The notes below the pieces were generated by a model. The model made no database searches and was not told the origin of the DNA. It was given only the letters and a program-made list of their open reading frames with translations. A DNA stretch of 64,000 nucleotides. It comes from Croceimicrobium sp963974215. Lineage in GTDB: Bacteria > Bacteroidota > Bacteroidia > Flavobacteriales > Schleiferiaceae. The stretch lies in contig CAXBBL010000012.1 of assembly GCA_963974215.1 (NCBI GenBank), positions 1-64,000 of the forward strand, read 5' to 3'. Positions 35,387-44,410 of the stretch are shown in pieces (position 1 is the first letter of the stretch; every line of letters begins with the position of its first letter). A program made the translations under genes and the position numbers.

Positions 35387-37021
35387 CTATTTCATCAAAT
35401 TATTACTGAGCTCAGTTGGCACGACGCGCTTGTCTTCCACCAGGGTGGTTCCATATTGCGCTTGAATAGCCTTTATCCATTGCTTAGCGCGGGCGTTCAA
35501 TTGAAACTTATCGGTCATCATTCTTCCACGGCTTACTAAAATTCCCATATCGGCACCTTCGTAAAGGTAGTCACCCGATTTACTGATGCGTAAAAAGAAA
35601 GCTTCCCTTTCGCTTTCTACAGCCCTTCTGTGAGTATCCATTCGGTCAAATTGAATATGCCCGTTATCATACATTTTCCAAATTCCCGATTTAGGCGCTT
35701 GGCCTACATACTCAATCGTGTCAGCGGTGTGTTTAATAATCAGTTGGCTCCAACTATCAACATTGTCCTGATCGGTCCAACGGTCATTTAGTTCTTTCAC
35801 ATCCAACTCATAATCAACATCCATCCATTCTAAAATGTGGAAAACAAATAGTGGCGCATCCGCCAAAGCGAAAACAGCATGATTGGTAATTGAACTTGCC
35901 CCCGTTACACGAGGGTTCAATTCGCCCAAATATATTTCCCCATTATCTTGGTCGATAAGGTAATCGAGTTCAAAGTAACCTTTATAGCCTTCTTTACGCA
36001 ATTGATCGCCAAAAAGTCGGGTATATTTGCGGGCCTTTTCTCTTAGCTCAGGGCTAAATGCACCAGGATAAATTTCATTACCGCACCAGCCACCTTTGTA
36101 AGGCGTGAGTTCTTTAAACCCTACCAACTCGGTCATAAGTGGGGCCACCACAGTTCCGTGTTTAGTAACGCAAGCCTCAATTGCCGAACCCTTGCAATTA
36201 ATGCGTTTCATAATTTTCACTTCTGCTTCCTGCTCAATTTCTTCCGCATATTTGGCGTATTCCTTCTCGTTGGAAATAAAGAAAGTAGTATGTCCAGAGT
36301 CACCAAAAGGAGTTTGTATAACCAGGTCGGTGCCTAATTTAGAGGACACTTTCTGTAGATGTTTATAATTGGAAACCTTCGAAAGAACATAAGGCACACA
36401 AGGTACTTTTGCTTTTTCGGCCAAGCGATTGGTGTTCACCTTATTATCTAGGAAGTTTCGCATTTTAGCGGAAGGGAACATGATTTCCAGCCCTTGTTTT
36501 TTGGCTAATTTCTCAGTTTGCTCATCAAACATTAGAAACATAGCCTTCCCCGCATTGCGACCTTTTGATCTGGTTTTAAGATAATCTTGCACTTCGGGGT
36601 GCATCAAGAGATAATTATTAATGTCTTCGATGCTAGTAAACTCATCGTGCGGAATTTCTTCCTTAGGTGAAAACACGTTGGGATGTTGGCCATCGAAGCA
36701 TTCTATGTAGCTAATAAACTTGAAGCTTTTTATCCACTCATCTGCCCCGAGCAAATTAAAATTGGTGGCACTAATAAAATAAATCGGAACCTCATTTTTA
36801 TAGAAATAGCGACGTATATCGGCTACACCTTTTAATTTCTGTGGCACCACTTTTTTAGCTACAGGACGTTTTCTGGCTGCCGGCTTTTTAGCAGGAGCCT
36901 TCCTCTTTGCAGGGGCCTTGGCCGCAGCTTTTACTGGACTAGCGTTTTCGTTGCTTGCGCCTTTTGCTACTTCTTTATTAGTACTTTTTTCATTGGAGTT
37001 TTTCTTATCTGATGTTGTCAT
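35387..37021 (-). CDS. ATP-grasp ligase with a basic histone-H1-like N-terminal tail
   Basis: A 544-residue protein. Residues about 24-65 are Lys/Ala/Pro-rich (AKAPAKRKAPAKKPAARKR), like the tails of bacterial histone-H1 homologues, and are preceded by a charged linker. From about 190 there is an ATP-grasp fold: DLVIQTPFGDSGHTTFFI as the nucleotide-binding loop, IMKRINCKGSAIEACV, GYFELDYLID and EIYLGELNPRVTGASS with metal-binding Glu and Asn. ATP-grasp enzymes join a carboxylate to an amine, thiol or carbon via acyl phosphate. In an operon with a decarboxylase and two amidases, amide ligation to an amine is the likeliest reaction; carboxylation is an alternative. The start is 14 bp after the decarboxylase stop. 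Confidence 0.85.
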   Translation of the reverse strand: MTTSDKKNSNEKSTNKEVAKGASNENASPVKAAAKAPAKRKAPAKKPAARKRPVAKKVVPQKLKGVADIRRYFYKNEVPIYFISATNFNLLGADEWIKSFKFISYIECFDGQHPNVFSPKEEIPHDEFTSIEDINNYLLMHPEVQDYLKTRSKGRNAGKAMFLMFDEQTEKLAKKQGLEIMFPSAKMRNFLDNKVNTNRLAEKAKVPCVPYVLSKVSNYKHLQKVSSKLGTDLVIQTPFGDSGHTTFFISNEKEYAKYAEEIEQEAEVKIMKRINCKGSAIEACVTKHGTVVAPLMTELVGFKELTPYKGGWCGNEIYPGAFSPELREKARKYTRLFGDQLRKEGYKGYFELDYLIDQDNGEIYLGELNPRVTGASSITNHAVFALADAPLFVFHILEWMDVDYELDVKELNDRWTDQDNVDSWSQLIIKHTADTIEYVGQAPKSGIWKMYDNGHIQFDRMDTHRRAVESEREAFFLRISKSGDYLYEGADMGILVSRGRMMTDKFQLNARAKQWIKAIQAQYGTTLVEDKRVVPTELSNNLMK

Positions 37022-37035
37022 AGAGTTCTGTTTTC

Positions 37036-39798
37036 TTAGTTAGATTCGGCAGATGTTTTCTTATTTGGAATACCGGGACCGCCTATTAACCCGATGGATG
37101 TTGTGGTCATTTGTCTGTCTAATACACTCTGCGTAAACACTCTTAATCCAAGATCGGAACGATAGCCATGAATCTCAGAAACATCTAGCGCAAGCATAAA
37201 TTTTATTATGTCTTTAGTGGCCACTTGACCGGGCACCAAGACGGGAAACCCCGGTGGATAGGGGATTACGAAGGAGGAGGCGACAAGCTCCGCCCCATTC
37301 TCAATTTCTGCCAAACATTCTTTTAGGGGAACATAGGTGTAATTCTCCTCATTATAAGTCAGAAAATAAGCCTCTCTTAAATTGCCTCCCGGAATTCCTG
37401 GTACTGCTTGAAAGGAGTGGTGGAAATAGCTAAAGTCCGGCAAGGGAGGAACTTCATGCGTAAGAGAATGTATCTTTTTCTGATGAATCTCTTGCTCCCT
37501 TTTATCCAAGGCGCGAAAGTCTTCATCCAGCATTTCTGAAATCTTCAGAAGCGCGTTTATTAAATAGGTGATACTACCTCTACTGGTGCCAATATTAGTC
37601 ATGAAGAGGACGGTATTGCGCGAGGTTTTATTAATCTGGATATTAAATTTATCCATTAAAAACCTATTTTTAAAGGTATCGCCATCTACTCCAGTGCGCC
37701 CAATATGCAAGGTGATTTTGGTAGGATCCAAAACAAATTCATCCTCCTCCCAAGCAGTTTCCATGCGGTTCCAACCTTTATCTTTGGTGTAATATTCTGC
37801 CATATCTGTTTGTCGATACTGGCTGGGAATAAAATCGCGTACGGTTAAAACATCAAAGTATTTGTTGAGGGCGGGATCGTTATTTATTTTGGCCCGCAAG
37901 GACATCGCCAACTCAATACCTCGTTCCACCAGCTCATAGCCCTCAAACTGCACCTGACGGCGCCCAACATCGAGGGAAGCCAGCATTTGATAATTGGGCG
38001 AAGTAGAAGTGTGGGTCATATAGGCCTCGAGGAAGGTAGCCCGACTCTTTCGCTGAAAATCTTGATCCCAAATGTGAATCATCGATCCTTGTCTAAAACT
38101 ACTGAGCGTTTTATGGGTGCTTTGAGTCGAGTATACACGTATCCGCACCTTATCGGGATCGGGCATTTTAGGTAAATCGCGATCATTTAAAGACTCAATA
38201 TGCGCTTTATACATCTTGCGATAAGCGGGACTGCGATATTTGTTTTCAAGCTTTTTAGCCACAAACATGGCGGTTCGTCTTTTAAAGGTGTAGGTAAAAC
38301 TAGCAAAAGCAAACCAGGCTTCATCCCAAAGAAAAACCATGTCGGGTTTAATGGCTAGAACCTCTTCCATCATGCGCTCTACGTTATACACCATGCCATC
38401 GAAAGTGCAATTAGTAAGCAGCAGCATTTTTACTTTTTCCAGTCTTCCGCTTTCGCGGAGAAGCACCAATTTTTTAATTATCTCTTCGCGTGGAACTGCA
38501 CCATACATGGAGTATTTTTCAATAGGATACGAATCTAGGTAAACCGGAAAAGCACCAGAAAGCACCAAACCATAGTGATGCGACTTATGACAATCACGAT
38601 CAATAAGAACCACGTCTTCTGGGGCAACCATGGCTTGCATTACAATTTTATTAGCCGTAGATGTTCCGTTGGTTACCAAAAAGGTATGTTGCGAACCATA
38701 GGCATCGCGACACATTTCTTGGGCCTTTTTTAGAGGGCCGGTAGGTTGAAGTAAGGAATCTAAACCTCCTGTTGTGGCAGAGGTCTCCGCCAGAAATAAG
38801 TTTCGTCCGTAAAAATCCCCAAAATCGCGGATCCAGCGTGATTTAAAAACTGAGCCTCCCCGCGAAATAGGCATGGCGTGAAACACACCCGTTGGTTTCT
38901 GGCTATACTCCATTAAAGCGGTAAAAAAGGGCGTTTCATAACGCTCACTAATACCGCGGATAATGCTTAAATGTATTTCTTGGAAATCCTCCTTACGATA
39001 GAAAATCCTGCGAAAGGTTTTAATGGTCGAATCCTTCAAATCAGCCAAAACCGTATCGGTCACATAATAGGTATCAATTTCGGGTCGAAACTGCTTAATA
39101 ACTTGCCCCAGCAAAGGACCCAGATCTTCATCTCTTTGATGCGAAGGTCCTCCTAAATCGAGGGCATGTTGAATATAAGGACTAATTAAGGGATCAATTT
39201 CTTTCCCTTTAAAAGGTGGTGCGTAGCGGATTACGACCGACTGAATATTGGTATTAAAAAGCAGCGTAATTAAGGCATCCTGAAAGGAGCGCTGAATTAC
39301 GAGACCATATCTAAATTTGTCTTTTTCCGAGTGCAAGTTTGCCACCTTCCGGCGGAGGGCAATTTCGTCCCTTTCGGAGATGTTCTCGACTAGAAGTACT
39401 TCAAAATAATTTTGGTTCGCATGATCCGATTTTTCTACAATTTCGGTCTTTTCTATGGTATCATGCTCCACTAACAAGTCGCCTGACCCGCGAAAGCTAT
39501 CGCTAATTAATTCTCGCCTGATATCTAAAATAGTATGCGACATGGCCACGAATTCGTGACGGGCGAAAGACTCTTTTACCGCTAAAAAACGTCGCATTCC
39601 TGGGAAAGCAAAGTGATGCTCGATATTGGCTAACTGTTCCAGAAGTAGCTCACAATTTTCCATGTGGGCTTTACCCGATGCAGACTGCTCTTTGGAATCT
39701 GCTAAATTTAAAGAAGCTGACCTCAACCTATTCCATAGGTCCATTCGCAGTTGGCCAATATTGTAATAAGGAGCGTTTACTATTTTCTTTTTCGTCAT
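37036..39798 (-). CDS. Orn/Lys/Arg-type PLP decarboxylase, long form
   Basis: A 920-residue fold-type I decarboxylase. The PLP-binding Lys563 lies in STQSTHKTLSSFRQGSMIH, the signature of the Orn/Lys/Arg decarboxylase major group. FLVTNGTSTANKIV, DRDCHKSHHYG and FLWDEAWFAF supply the PLP-phosphate, ring-stacking His and Asp contacts. It is about 170-200 residues longer than AdiA or CadA, with an extended N-terminal wing-like region. Substrate may be arginine, lysine or ornithine, giving agmatine, cadaverine or putrescine. Some fold-type I relatives perform oxygen-dependent oxidative decarboxylation, which is an alternative here because an amidase follows in the pathway. It lies 2 bp after the VOC gene in a minus-strand operon. 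Confidence 0.9.
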   Translation of the reverse strand: MTKKKIVNAPYYNIGQLRMDLWNRLRSASLNLADSKEQSASGKAHMENCELLLEQLANIEHHFAFPGMRRFLAVKESFARHEFVAMSHTILDIRRELISDSFRGSGDLLVEHDTIEKTEIVEKSDHANQNYFEVLLVENISERDEIALRRKVANLHSEKDKFRYGLVIQRSFQDALITLLFNTNIQSVVIRYAPPFKGKEIDPLISPYIQHALDLGGPSHQRDEDLGPLLGQVIKQFRPEIDTYYVTDTVLADLKDSTIKTFRRIFYRKEDFQEIHLSIIRGISERYETPFFTALMEYSQKPTGVFHAMPISRGGSVFKSRWIRDFGDFYGRNLFLAETSATTGGLDSLLQPTGPLKKAQEMCRDAYGSQHTFLVTNGTSTANKIVMQAMVAPEDVVLIDRDCHKSHHYGLVLSGAFPVYLDSYPIEKYSMYGAVPREEIIKKLVLLRESGRLEKVKMLLLTNCTFDGMVYNVERMMEEVLAIKPDMVFLWDEAWFAFASFTYTFKRRTAMFVAKKLENKYRSPAYRKMYKAHIESLNDRDLPKMPDPDKVRIRVYSTQSTHKTLSSFRQGSMIHIWDQDFQRKSRATFLEAYMTHTSTSPNYQMLASLDVGRRQVQFEGYELVERGIELAMSLRAKINNDPALNKYFDVLTVRDFIPSQYRQTDMAEYYTKDKGWNRMETAWEEDEFVLDPTKITLHIGRTGVDGDTFKNRFLMDKFNIQINKTSRNTVLFMTNIGTSRGSITYLINALLKISEMLDEDFRALDKREQEIHQKKIHSLTHEVPPLPDFSYFHHSFQAVPGIPGGNLREAYFLTYNEENYTYVPLKECLAEIENGAELVASSFVIPYPPGFPVLVPGQVATKDIIKFMLALDVSEIHGYRSDLGLRVFTQSVLDRQMTTTSIGLIGGPGIPNKKTSAESN

Positions 39799-39800
39799 AT

Positions 39801-40205
39801 TTATCTTGAATGCAGGGCTAGTTTATTTCCTTCAATGTCTACGAAAATGGCAAAGTAACCTGACTCTTCGTTGATAAATGTTTTTGGCATAATAATTCGC
39901 CCTCCGGCTTCTGGTACTTTGGAAAGAATTGTCTCAAGATCCCTTCCCCCGTTAAGGTAAATTAAAGGTCCATTCTGACCAGGAACCGAGCCAAGCCCTT
40001 GCACTACTGCACCTCCCACGCCTCCAGTAGCCGGGAATATTGCCATCGAATGGGTAGGCCCGACGACTCGCTCCATTTTAATACCATAGATGAAATCGTA
40101 AAAAGCCACGGCCTTTTCAAAATTAATAGCAGGTATTTCGAACCAACTAACGAAGTCCTTCAGTTTTGGTGCTGTTCTTATTTTTCTTCCTGTTGTTGAT
40201 CCCAT
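39801..40205 (-). CDS. VOC-family (glyoxalase-like) protein
   Basis: A 134-residue protein with a single beta-alpha-beta-beta-beta pair repeat: FVSWFEIPAINFEKAVAFYDFIYG at the N-terminus and SGYFAIFVDIEGNKLALHS at the C-terminus, the hallmark strands of the VOC superfamily. Metal ligands are not obvious (the final block has IEGNKLALHS with a His), so it may bind rather than convert a ligand. It sits two bases before the decarboxylase gene and 97 bp after the amidase, hence in the same operon; its substrate is unknown. Confidence 0.82.
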   Translation of the reverse strand: MGSTTGRKIRTAPKLKDFVSWFEIPAINFEKAVAFYDFIYGIKMERVVGPTHSMAIFPATGGVGGAVVQGLGSVPGQNGPLIYLNGGRDLETILSKVPEAGGRIIMPKTFINEESGYFAIFVDIEGNKLALHSR

Positions 40206-40302
40206 ATACCTGTTAATTATATTTTAAATTAATTGTTTTATTGCTCGAATTCCAGTGACCTAACCCAAGTTGATCCCGAGTAAAAATACGATTAGCCTTA
40301 GG

Positions 40303-41226
40303 CTATTCTAAACCTGAAATGCCAGTATGCGGCTGTTCCATTTCATATTCAGCTAGCTTTAGTTCTGCTAGGCGGTCGACTCTTTGCGGTTTAATGAGTG
40401 GTCCTAGCGACTCCAGATAACTTAAATCGGCGCCCTGCTGATAGACTTTAAATTGACCAATATGATCGCGGAAACTCTTTAAAGGTTGTCCTAAACGTAA
40501 AACGCCCATTTCCCTGCTTCGCTTAACTCTTTCAATATCCAATTCTATAGGGAAAATTTCTTCGTTGCCACCCGCTTCATAAAGCACACGACCATCGGGT
40601 CCACAAACGATGGAATGTCCACTACCACCTGTATCCAAACCATTCACATCAAAAAAGTAACACTGGTTTACCGCTGCCATGGCTCTAACGAGAGAAAGTT
40701 CTATTTCGCGATCAATTGTACCAGTAAGGGTTGGATGAAGAATTACCTCGGCACCCATCACCGCTAAGGTGCGTACTGTTTCTGGAAACCACATATCGTA
40801 GCAAATAGAAACTCCAAATCTGCCGATATCTGGCACATCAAAAACACAATATTCACTACCGGGGGTCACTCCGACTTCGTATGGATAAAAAGGAAACATT
40901 TTACTGTAACGAGTAACTACTTCCCCTTTGGGATTAATCACTGTTGCAGTATTATATACCTTTCCTTCACGTGCTTCAAAAACAGAACCCGGTAGCAACC
41001 AAATTCCGTAAGTTTTCGCTAAAGCCTGCATTTCTGCTTCAAAATGATTAGGAATGGACTGCGCGGTTTTAATTAATGGGCCATAAGGGCTCAATTCACT
41101 AAACACAATCATATCCAGCCAAGGATAAAGGTTCATGGCGATATTTATTTTCAGCTTCATCATTTCCACATTGGGAAGGATAGCAGAAACCTTCATTTGG
41201 ATTCCTGCAATTGCGAATGGTTTCAT
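40303..41226 (-). CDS. nitrilase-superfamily carbon-nitrogen hydrolase
   Basis: A 307-residue enzyme with the complete nitrilase triad: Glu44 in FSELSPYGP, Lys109 in YSKMFPFYP and Cys142 in SICYDMWFPE. Members near operons of this kind include N-carbamoylputrescine amidase, 5-aminovaleramide amidase (DavA-type) and 4-guanidinobutyramide amidase. Each cleaves an omega-amide or carbamoyl group to feed an aminotransferase. The following aminotransferase and dehydrogenase genes fit any of these. Its 5' end overlaps the aminotransferase 3' end by four bases, so the two are translated together. Confidence 0.9.
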   Translation of the reverse strand: MKPFAIAGIQMKVSAILPNVEMMKLKINIAMNLYPWLDMIVFSELSPYGPLIKTAQSIPNHFEAEMQALAKTYGIWLLPGSVFEAREGKVYNTATVINPKGEVVTRYSKMFPFYPYEVGVTPGSEYCVFDVPDIGRFGVSICYDMWFPETVRTLAVMGAEVILHPTLTGTIDREIELSLVRAMAAVNQCYFFDVNGLDTGGSGHSIVCGPDGRVLYEAGGNEEIFPIELDIERVKRSREMGVLRLGQPLKSFRDHIGQFKVYQQGADLSYLESLGPLIKPQRVDRLAELKLAEYEMEQPHTGISGLE

Positions 41227-42554
41227 AGTTTGTTGTTTATTGAATCAATTATAGCAGACTCTAGAATATCTAGGCCTTTTGCTAGTTGAGCATCTGTAAT
41301 AACTAAAGGCGAAAGAATACGGATGATATTCTTTTCCATTCCCGCACTGATTACAATAAGTCCGTTTTCTGAGCACTGTTTTACTACCGCACTACACAAC
41401 TGAGCGTCAGGTTTTTTTGGATTTTCTAAAGTCACAAACTCAATCCCAATCATTGCACCTAAACCGCGTATATCGCCGATTTCCTTAAACTGCAACTGTA
41501 AAGCGCTCAGACGAGTATTAACTTGGTCTGCCACCTCTAAGGCCCGTGCGTTTAAGTCTAATTCTTCCATTAATTTAATCGTGGCAAGTGAAGCAGCACA
41601 GCAGACTGGACTACCAATATAAGTTCCACCAATGCTACCTGGTGCGGCCGCATCCATAACTTCGGCACGCCCTAGAACAGCCGCTATTGGCAACCCTGAC
41701 CCCATCGACTTAGCGTAGGTGCTTATATCGGGAGTAACACCATAATGTTGCCAAGAAGCCCAATGCCCCGTGCGACAAAATCCACTTTGTACTTCATCAA
41801 TAATAAGCATCATTCCATACTTATCACAATGGGCACGCAAACCCTCTAGGTAGCGCTTAGGGACAGGGTTAAAACCACCTTCGCCTTGCACCGCTTCTAT
41901 AATAATGGCCGCTACCGCATTAGGGTCAACTAGACTTTGATTACTCATGGCAAGATGCTCTAACTCTTGATCGATAAAAGCTTCGTAATCAAGACTGCCG
42001 CCGTAAAGGAAATAATTGGGGAAGCGCAGGCGGTACACTTCTGGCGCAAAAGGACCACAACCCACCTTATAACCAATCTTACTAGTTAAGGTCATAGCCA
42101 TCATTGTCCTACCGTGATACGCCTCCGAAAAACCAATGATTGCCTGTTTACCAGTTGCTTGTCTGGCAATTTTAATGGCATTTTCCACTGCTTCTGCACC
42201 AGTACTTACCAACATGGCTTTGGTTTCCTTACCGTGAGGTAAAATCTCTGTTAGCTTTTCACATAGCTCAACATAGGGCTCATAAGAGACTACATTGAAA
42301 CTAGTGTGCAGGTACTTAGCCGCTTGCTCTTGAACCGCCTTTACAACTGATTGTGGACTGTGGCCAGCGTTAACCACGCCAATTCCACCAGCAAAATCAA
42401 TCAACTCGCGACCATCCAGATCAGTAATAATAGCACCCTTGGCGTCTTGCACGGTAGCAGTATTAAAAACTCCAACACCGTTAGCCACTACTTTCTTTCT
42501 CCTTTCGAGGAGCTCTACTGATTTGTTATTTTCAGCAATCATATTTGTCAACAT
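41223..42554 (-). CDS. class III omega-aminotransferase (GABA/5-aminovalerate type)
   Basis: A 443-residue fold-type I class III aminotransferase. VSTGAEAVENAIKIAR contacts the PLP phosphate, MLIIDEVQSGFCRTG holds the PLP-binding Asp, and TYAKSMGSGLPIAAVLG holds the Schiff-base Lys. SEAYHGRTMMAMTLTSK is the usual His/Gly motif. GabT-like enzymes convert GABA or 5-aminovalerate and 2-oxoglutarate to the semialdehyde and glutamate. It is the first gene of the operon. The ATG at 42554 is used; the ATG four codons in (42542) is an alternative. It overlaps the amidase gene by four bases. Confidence 0.92.
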   Translation of the reverse strand: MLTNMIAENNKSVELLERRKKVVANGVGVFNTATVQDAKGAIITDLDGRELIDFAGGIGVVNAGHSPQSVVKAVQEQAAKYLHTSFNVVSYEPYVELCEKLTEILPHGKETKAMLVSTGAEAVENAIKIARQATGKQAIIGFSEAYHGRTMMAMTLTSKIGYKVGCGPFAPEVYRLRFPNYFLYGGSLDYEAFIDQELEHLAMSNQSLVDPNAVAAIIIEAVQGEGGFNPVPKRYLEGLRAHCDKYGMMLIIDEVQSGFCRTGHWASWQHYGVTPDISTYAKSMGSGLPIAAVLGRAEVMDAAAPGSIGGTYIGSPVCCAASLATIKLMEELDLNARALEVADQVNTRLSALQLQFKEIGDIRGLGAMIGIEFVTLENPKKPDAQLCSAVVKQCSENGLIVISAGMEKNIIRILSPLVITDAQLAKGLDILESAIIDSINNKL

Positions 42555-43135
42555 GTTCTTTTTAAAAATTTCAAGTAATACACTTTAGAAAAACATAAGA
42601 TTAGGATGGGTGTCAGTATTTATTTAGCGCTTTCTACTTGTCGGCGATTACCGAATAGGTTCAATTGCTGAAGTTGGTCTTGACTCCTTCTTGGTCTTGG
42701 TTAAAAGTACTAGAATTCGCTTAGGGTTTAATATCTTAGAAAAAATATTTTTATCTCTCAATTTTTTTAAACCAGCTCAAATATATTAGCTACAATGAGC
42801 CCTAAACTAGGTTAGACATAATACTGAATATAAATGATATATACAAGCTTTTGCGGCATCTCTTCTCTATTTTTTCTCAAGCCCTTTTAATAGATAAGAA
42901 ACTCTCTTGTAATTAAGTTTTAAAGTAGAGTACTACTAATTTAGAAAGATCAATCCTTATCCATAACACACGCATTAGCGGCTGCATTAATCCATGTTAA
43001 GATTTAAATCACTAAACAACAGTCAATAAAAAAACTGACCACAAAACTATTTTCAGCTTCCTTTGCCATCCTGCTGCCAATGGAGCCAGAGAATTGATAA
43101 TATCTCAAGAGGGCATACTTCATCTTTGACGTACC
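42555..43135. other. divergent intergenic region, no gene recognised
   Basis: About 580 bp between two divergent genes. CATCTTTG (43121-43128) is one base from TAnnTTTG and has a TTG 24 bp upstream (43094-43096), a possible but over-spaced promoter for the DEAD-box gene. TTGGTCTTG occurs twice near 42674-42700. No structured RNA was recognised. Confidence 0.4.
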
Positions 43136-44278
43136 TTGCACACCAATTTGAACTCATCTATTTTGAATAACTTCCAAGCATTAGGCATCAGCGCAGGACT
43201 TGTAAAAGGTCTTACTGAATTAAATATCATAGAACCGACTTACATTCAGCAAAATGTAATTCCTATACTCTTAGCTGGGCCTACCGATATTGTGGCGCAA
43301 GCACAAACAGGCACTGGAAAGACCGCCGCTTACGGTTTGCCATTATTGGAAAAAATTGACCCGACCCTTGGCGTGGTTCAAGGCTTAATTCTTTGTCCTA
43401 CCAGAGAGCTCGCCCAACAAGTTGCTAAGCAGTTATTCAAGTTCACGAAATACTCGGCTAAAATTTTCACGGAAGCGGTGTACGGAGGCGAGCATATTGA
43501 TCGCCAAATTGGTGCTTTAAAACGACCTACTCACATTGTAGTGGCCACTCCTGGCCGACTAATCGATTTAATAAAACGCAAAGCCGTTGATTTAAACGCG
43601 GTAAAGTCGGTAGTTCTAGATGAAGCAGATGAGATGCTTAGCATGGGCTTTAAAAAGGAACTTGATGAAATATTGAGTTTCTTACCTGCCGTAGAAAGCA
43701 AGTGGTTGTTTTCGGCTACCATTCCCAATGAAATAAAAGCGATTATCAGCAAACACCTAGCGGAGAATGCTACCCGCATTGACGTGAAGCAAGAGAATGT
43801 GGTCAATAAAAACATTTCTCATCAGTATATAAAGTGCGATGACGCCGATAAACTCAATGCCTTACAACAATTTTTGCGCGCAGAACCAGATGAGCGTGGC
43901 ATTATTTTCTGTAAAACCAAGGCGGCTACGAAGAAGCTTAGTCAGCAATTGATCGCCAAAAACTTTACCGCAGACGCCATTCACGGTGACTTAATGCAAA
44001 AAGAACGCGATAAAGTGATGCGTGCCTTTAAAAACGAAAGTCTGCGCCTACTCGTTGCTACAGATGTCGCCGCCCGCGGAATTGATATTTCAGACTTGAA
44101 TTTTGTACTACATTATCAATTACCCGAAAGTGATGAATACTATACCCATCGCAGTGGTAGAACCGCTCGCGCTGGTAAGGAAGGCCTTTCACTCTGCTTT
44201 GCCAATGAGTACGAGGTGAAGACCTTACGTAATTACGAACGTACTTTAGGGATTAAGTTTAAAGAGGTAAAGCGCTAG
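43136..44278 (+). CDS. DEAD-box RNA helicase
   Basis: A 380-residue helicase core: Q motif around IEPTYIQQNVIP, motif I AQTGTGKT, Ia PTRELAQQ, II DEADEM, III SAT, IV IIFCKTK, V ATDVAARGID and VI HRSGRTARAG. There is almost no C-terminal tail after the core, so it is shorter than DeaD or SrmB and closer to minimal RhlE-like forms. It should unwind RNA duplexes during ribosome assembly or mRNA turnover. Such helicases matter more in the cold, which agrees with the ice-binding proteins in this window. The start is uncertain: TTG at 43136, 43148 and 43160 are all in frame, with no ATG nearby. Confidence 0.92.
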   Translation: MHTNLNSSILNNFQALGISAGLVKGLTELNIIEPTYIQQNVIPILLAGPTDIVAQAQTGTGKTAAYGLPLLEKIDPTLGVVQGLILCPTRELAQQVAKQLFKFTKYSAKIFTEAVYGGEHIDRQIGALKRPTHIVVATPGRLIDLIKRKAVDLNAVKSVVLDEADEMLSMGFKKELDEILSFLPAVESKWLFSATIPNEIKAIISKHLAENATRIDVKQENVVNKNISHQYIKCDDADKLNALQQFLRAEPDERGIIFCKTKAATKKLSQQLIAKNFTADAIHGDLMQKERDKVMRAFKNESLRLLVATDVAARGIDISDLNFVLHYQLPESDEYYTHRSGRTARAGKEGLSLCFANEYEVKTLRNYERTLGIKFKEVKR

Positions 44279-44410
44279 TATACCAAGTCCAGATTACACA
44301 TCTCGATTCTCGGTAAAATAAATTATGTTTGAGAAAGTATTTGCCTGTCTTTAATAGGGCCAAGCCCTTTTCTAAGCATAGAAAAAGCAGGTAAATAGAG
44401 CCAAACAACT

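Noticed and set aside
40288..40301. Palindrome TAGCCTTAGGCTA between amidase and VOC genes
   Set aside because: Too tight a loop to form a stable hairpin and no U-tract.
44323..44356. Similarity of TTTGCCTGTCTTTAATA to the end of the pseudogene at 32643-32658
   Set aside because: Only about 16 of 17 bases over a short AT-rich string with no conserved protein context; chance matches of this length are expected in 64 kb.
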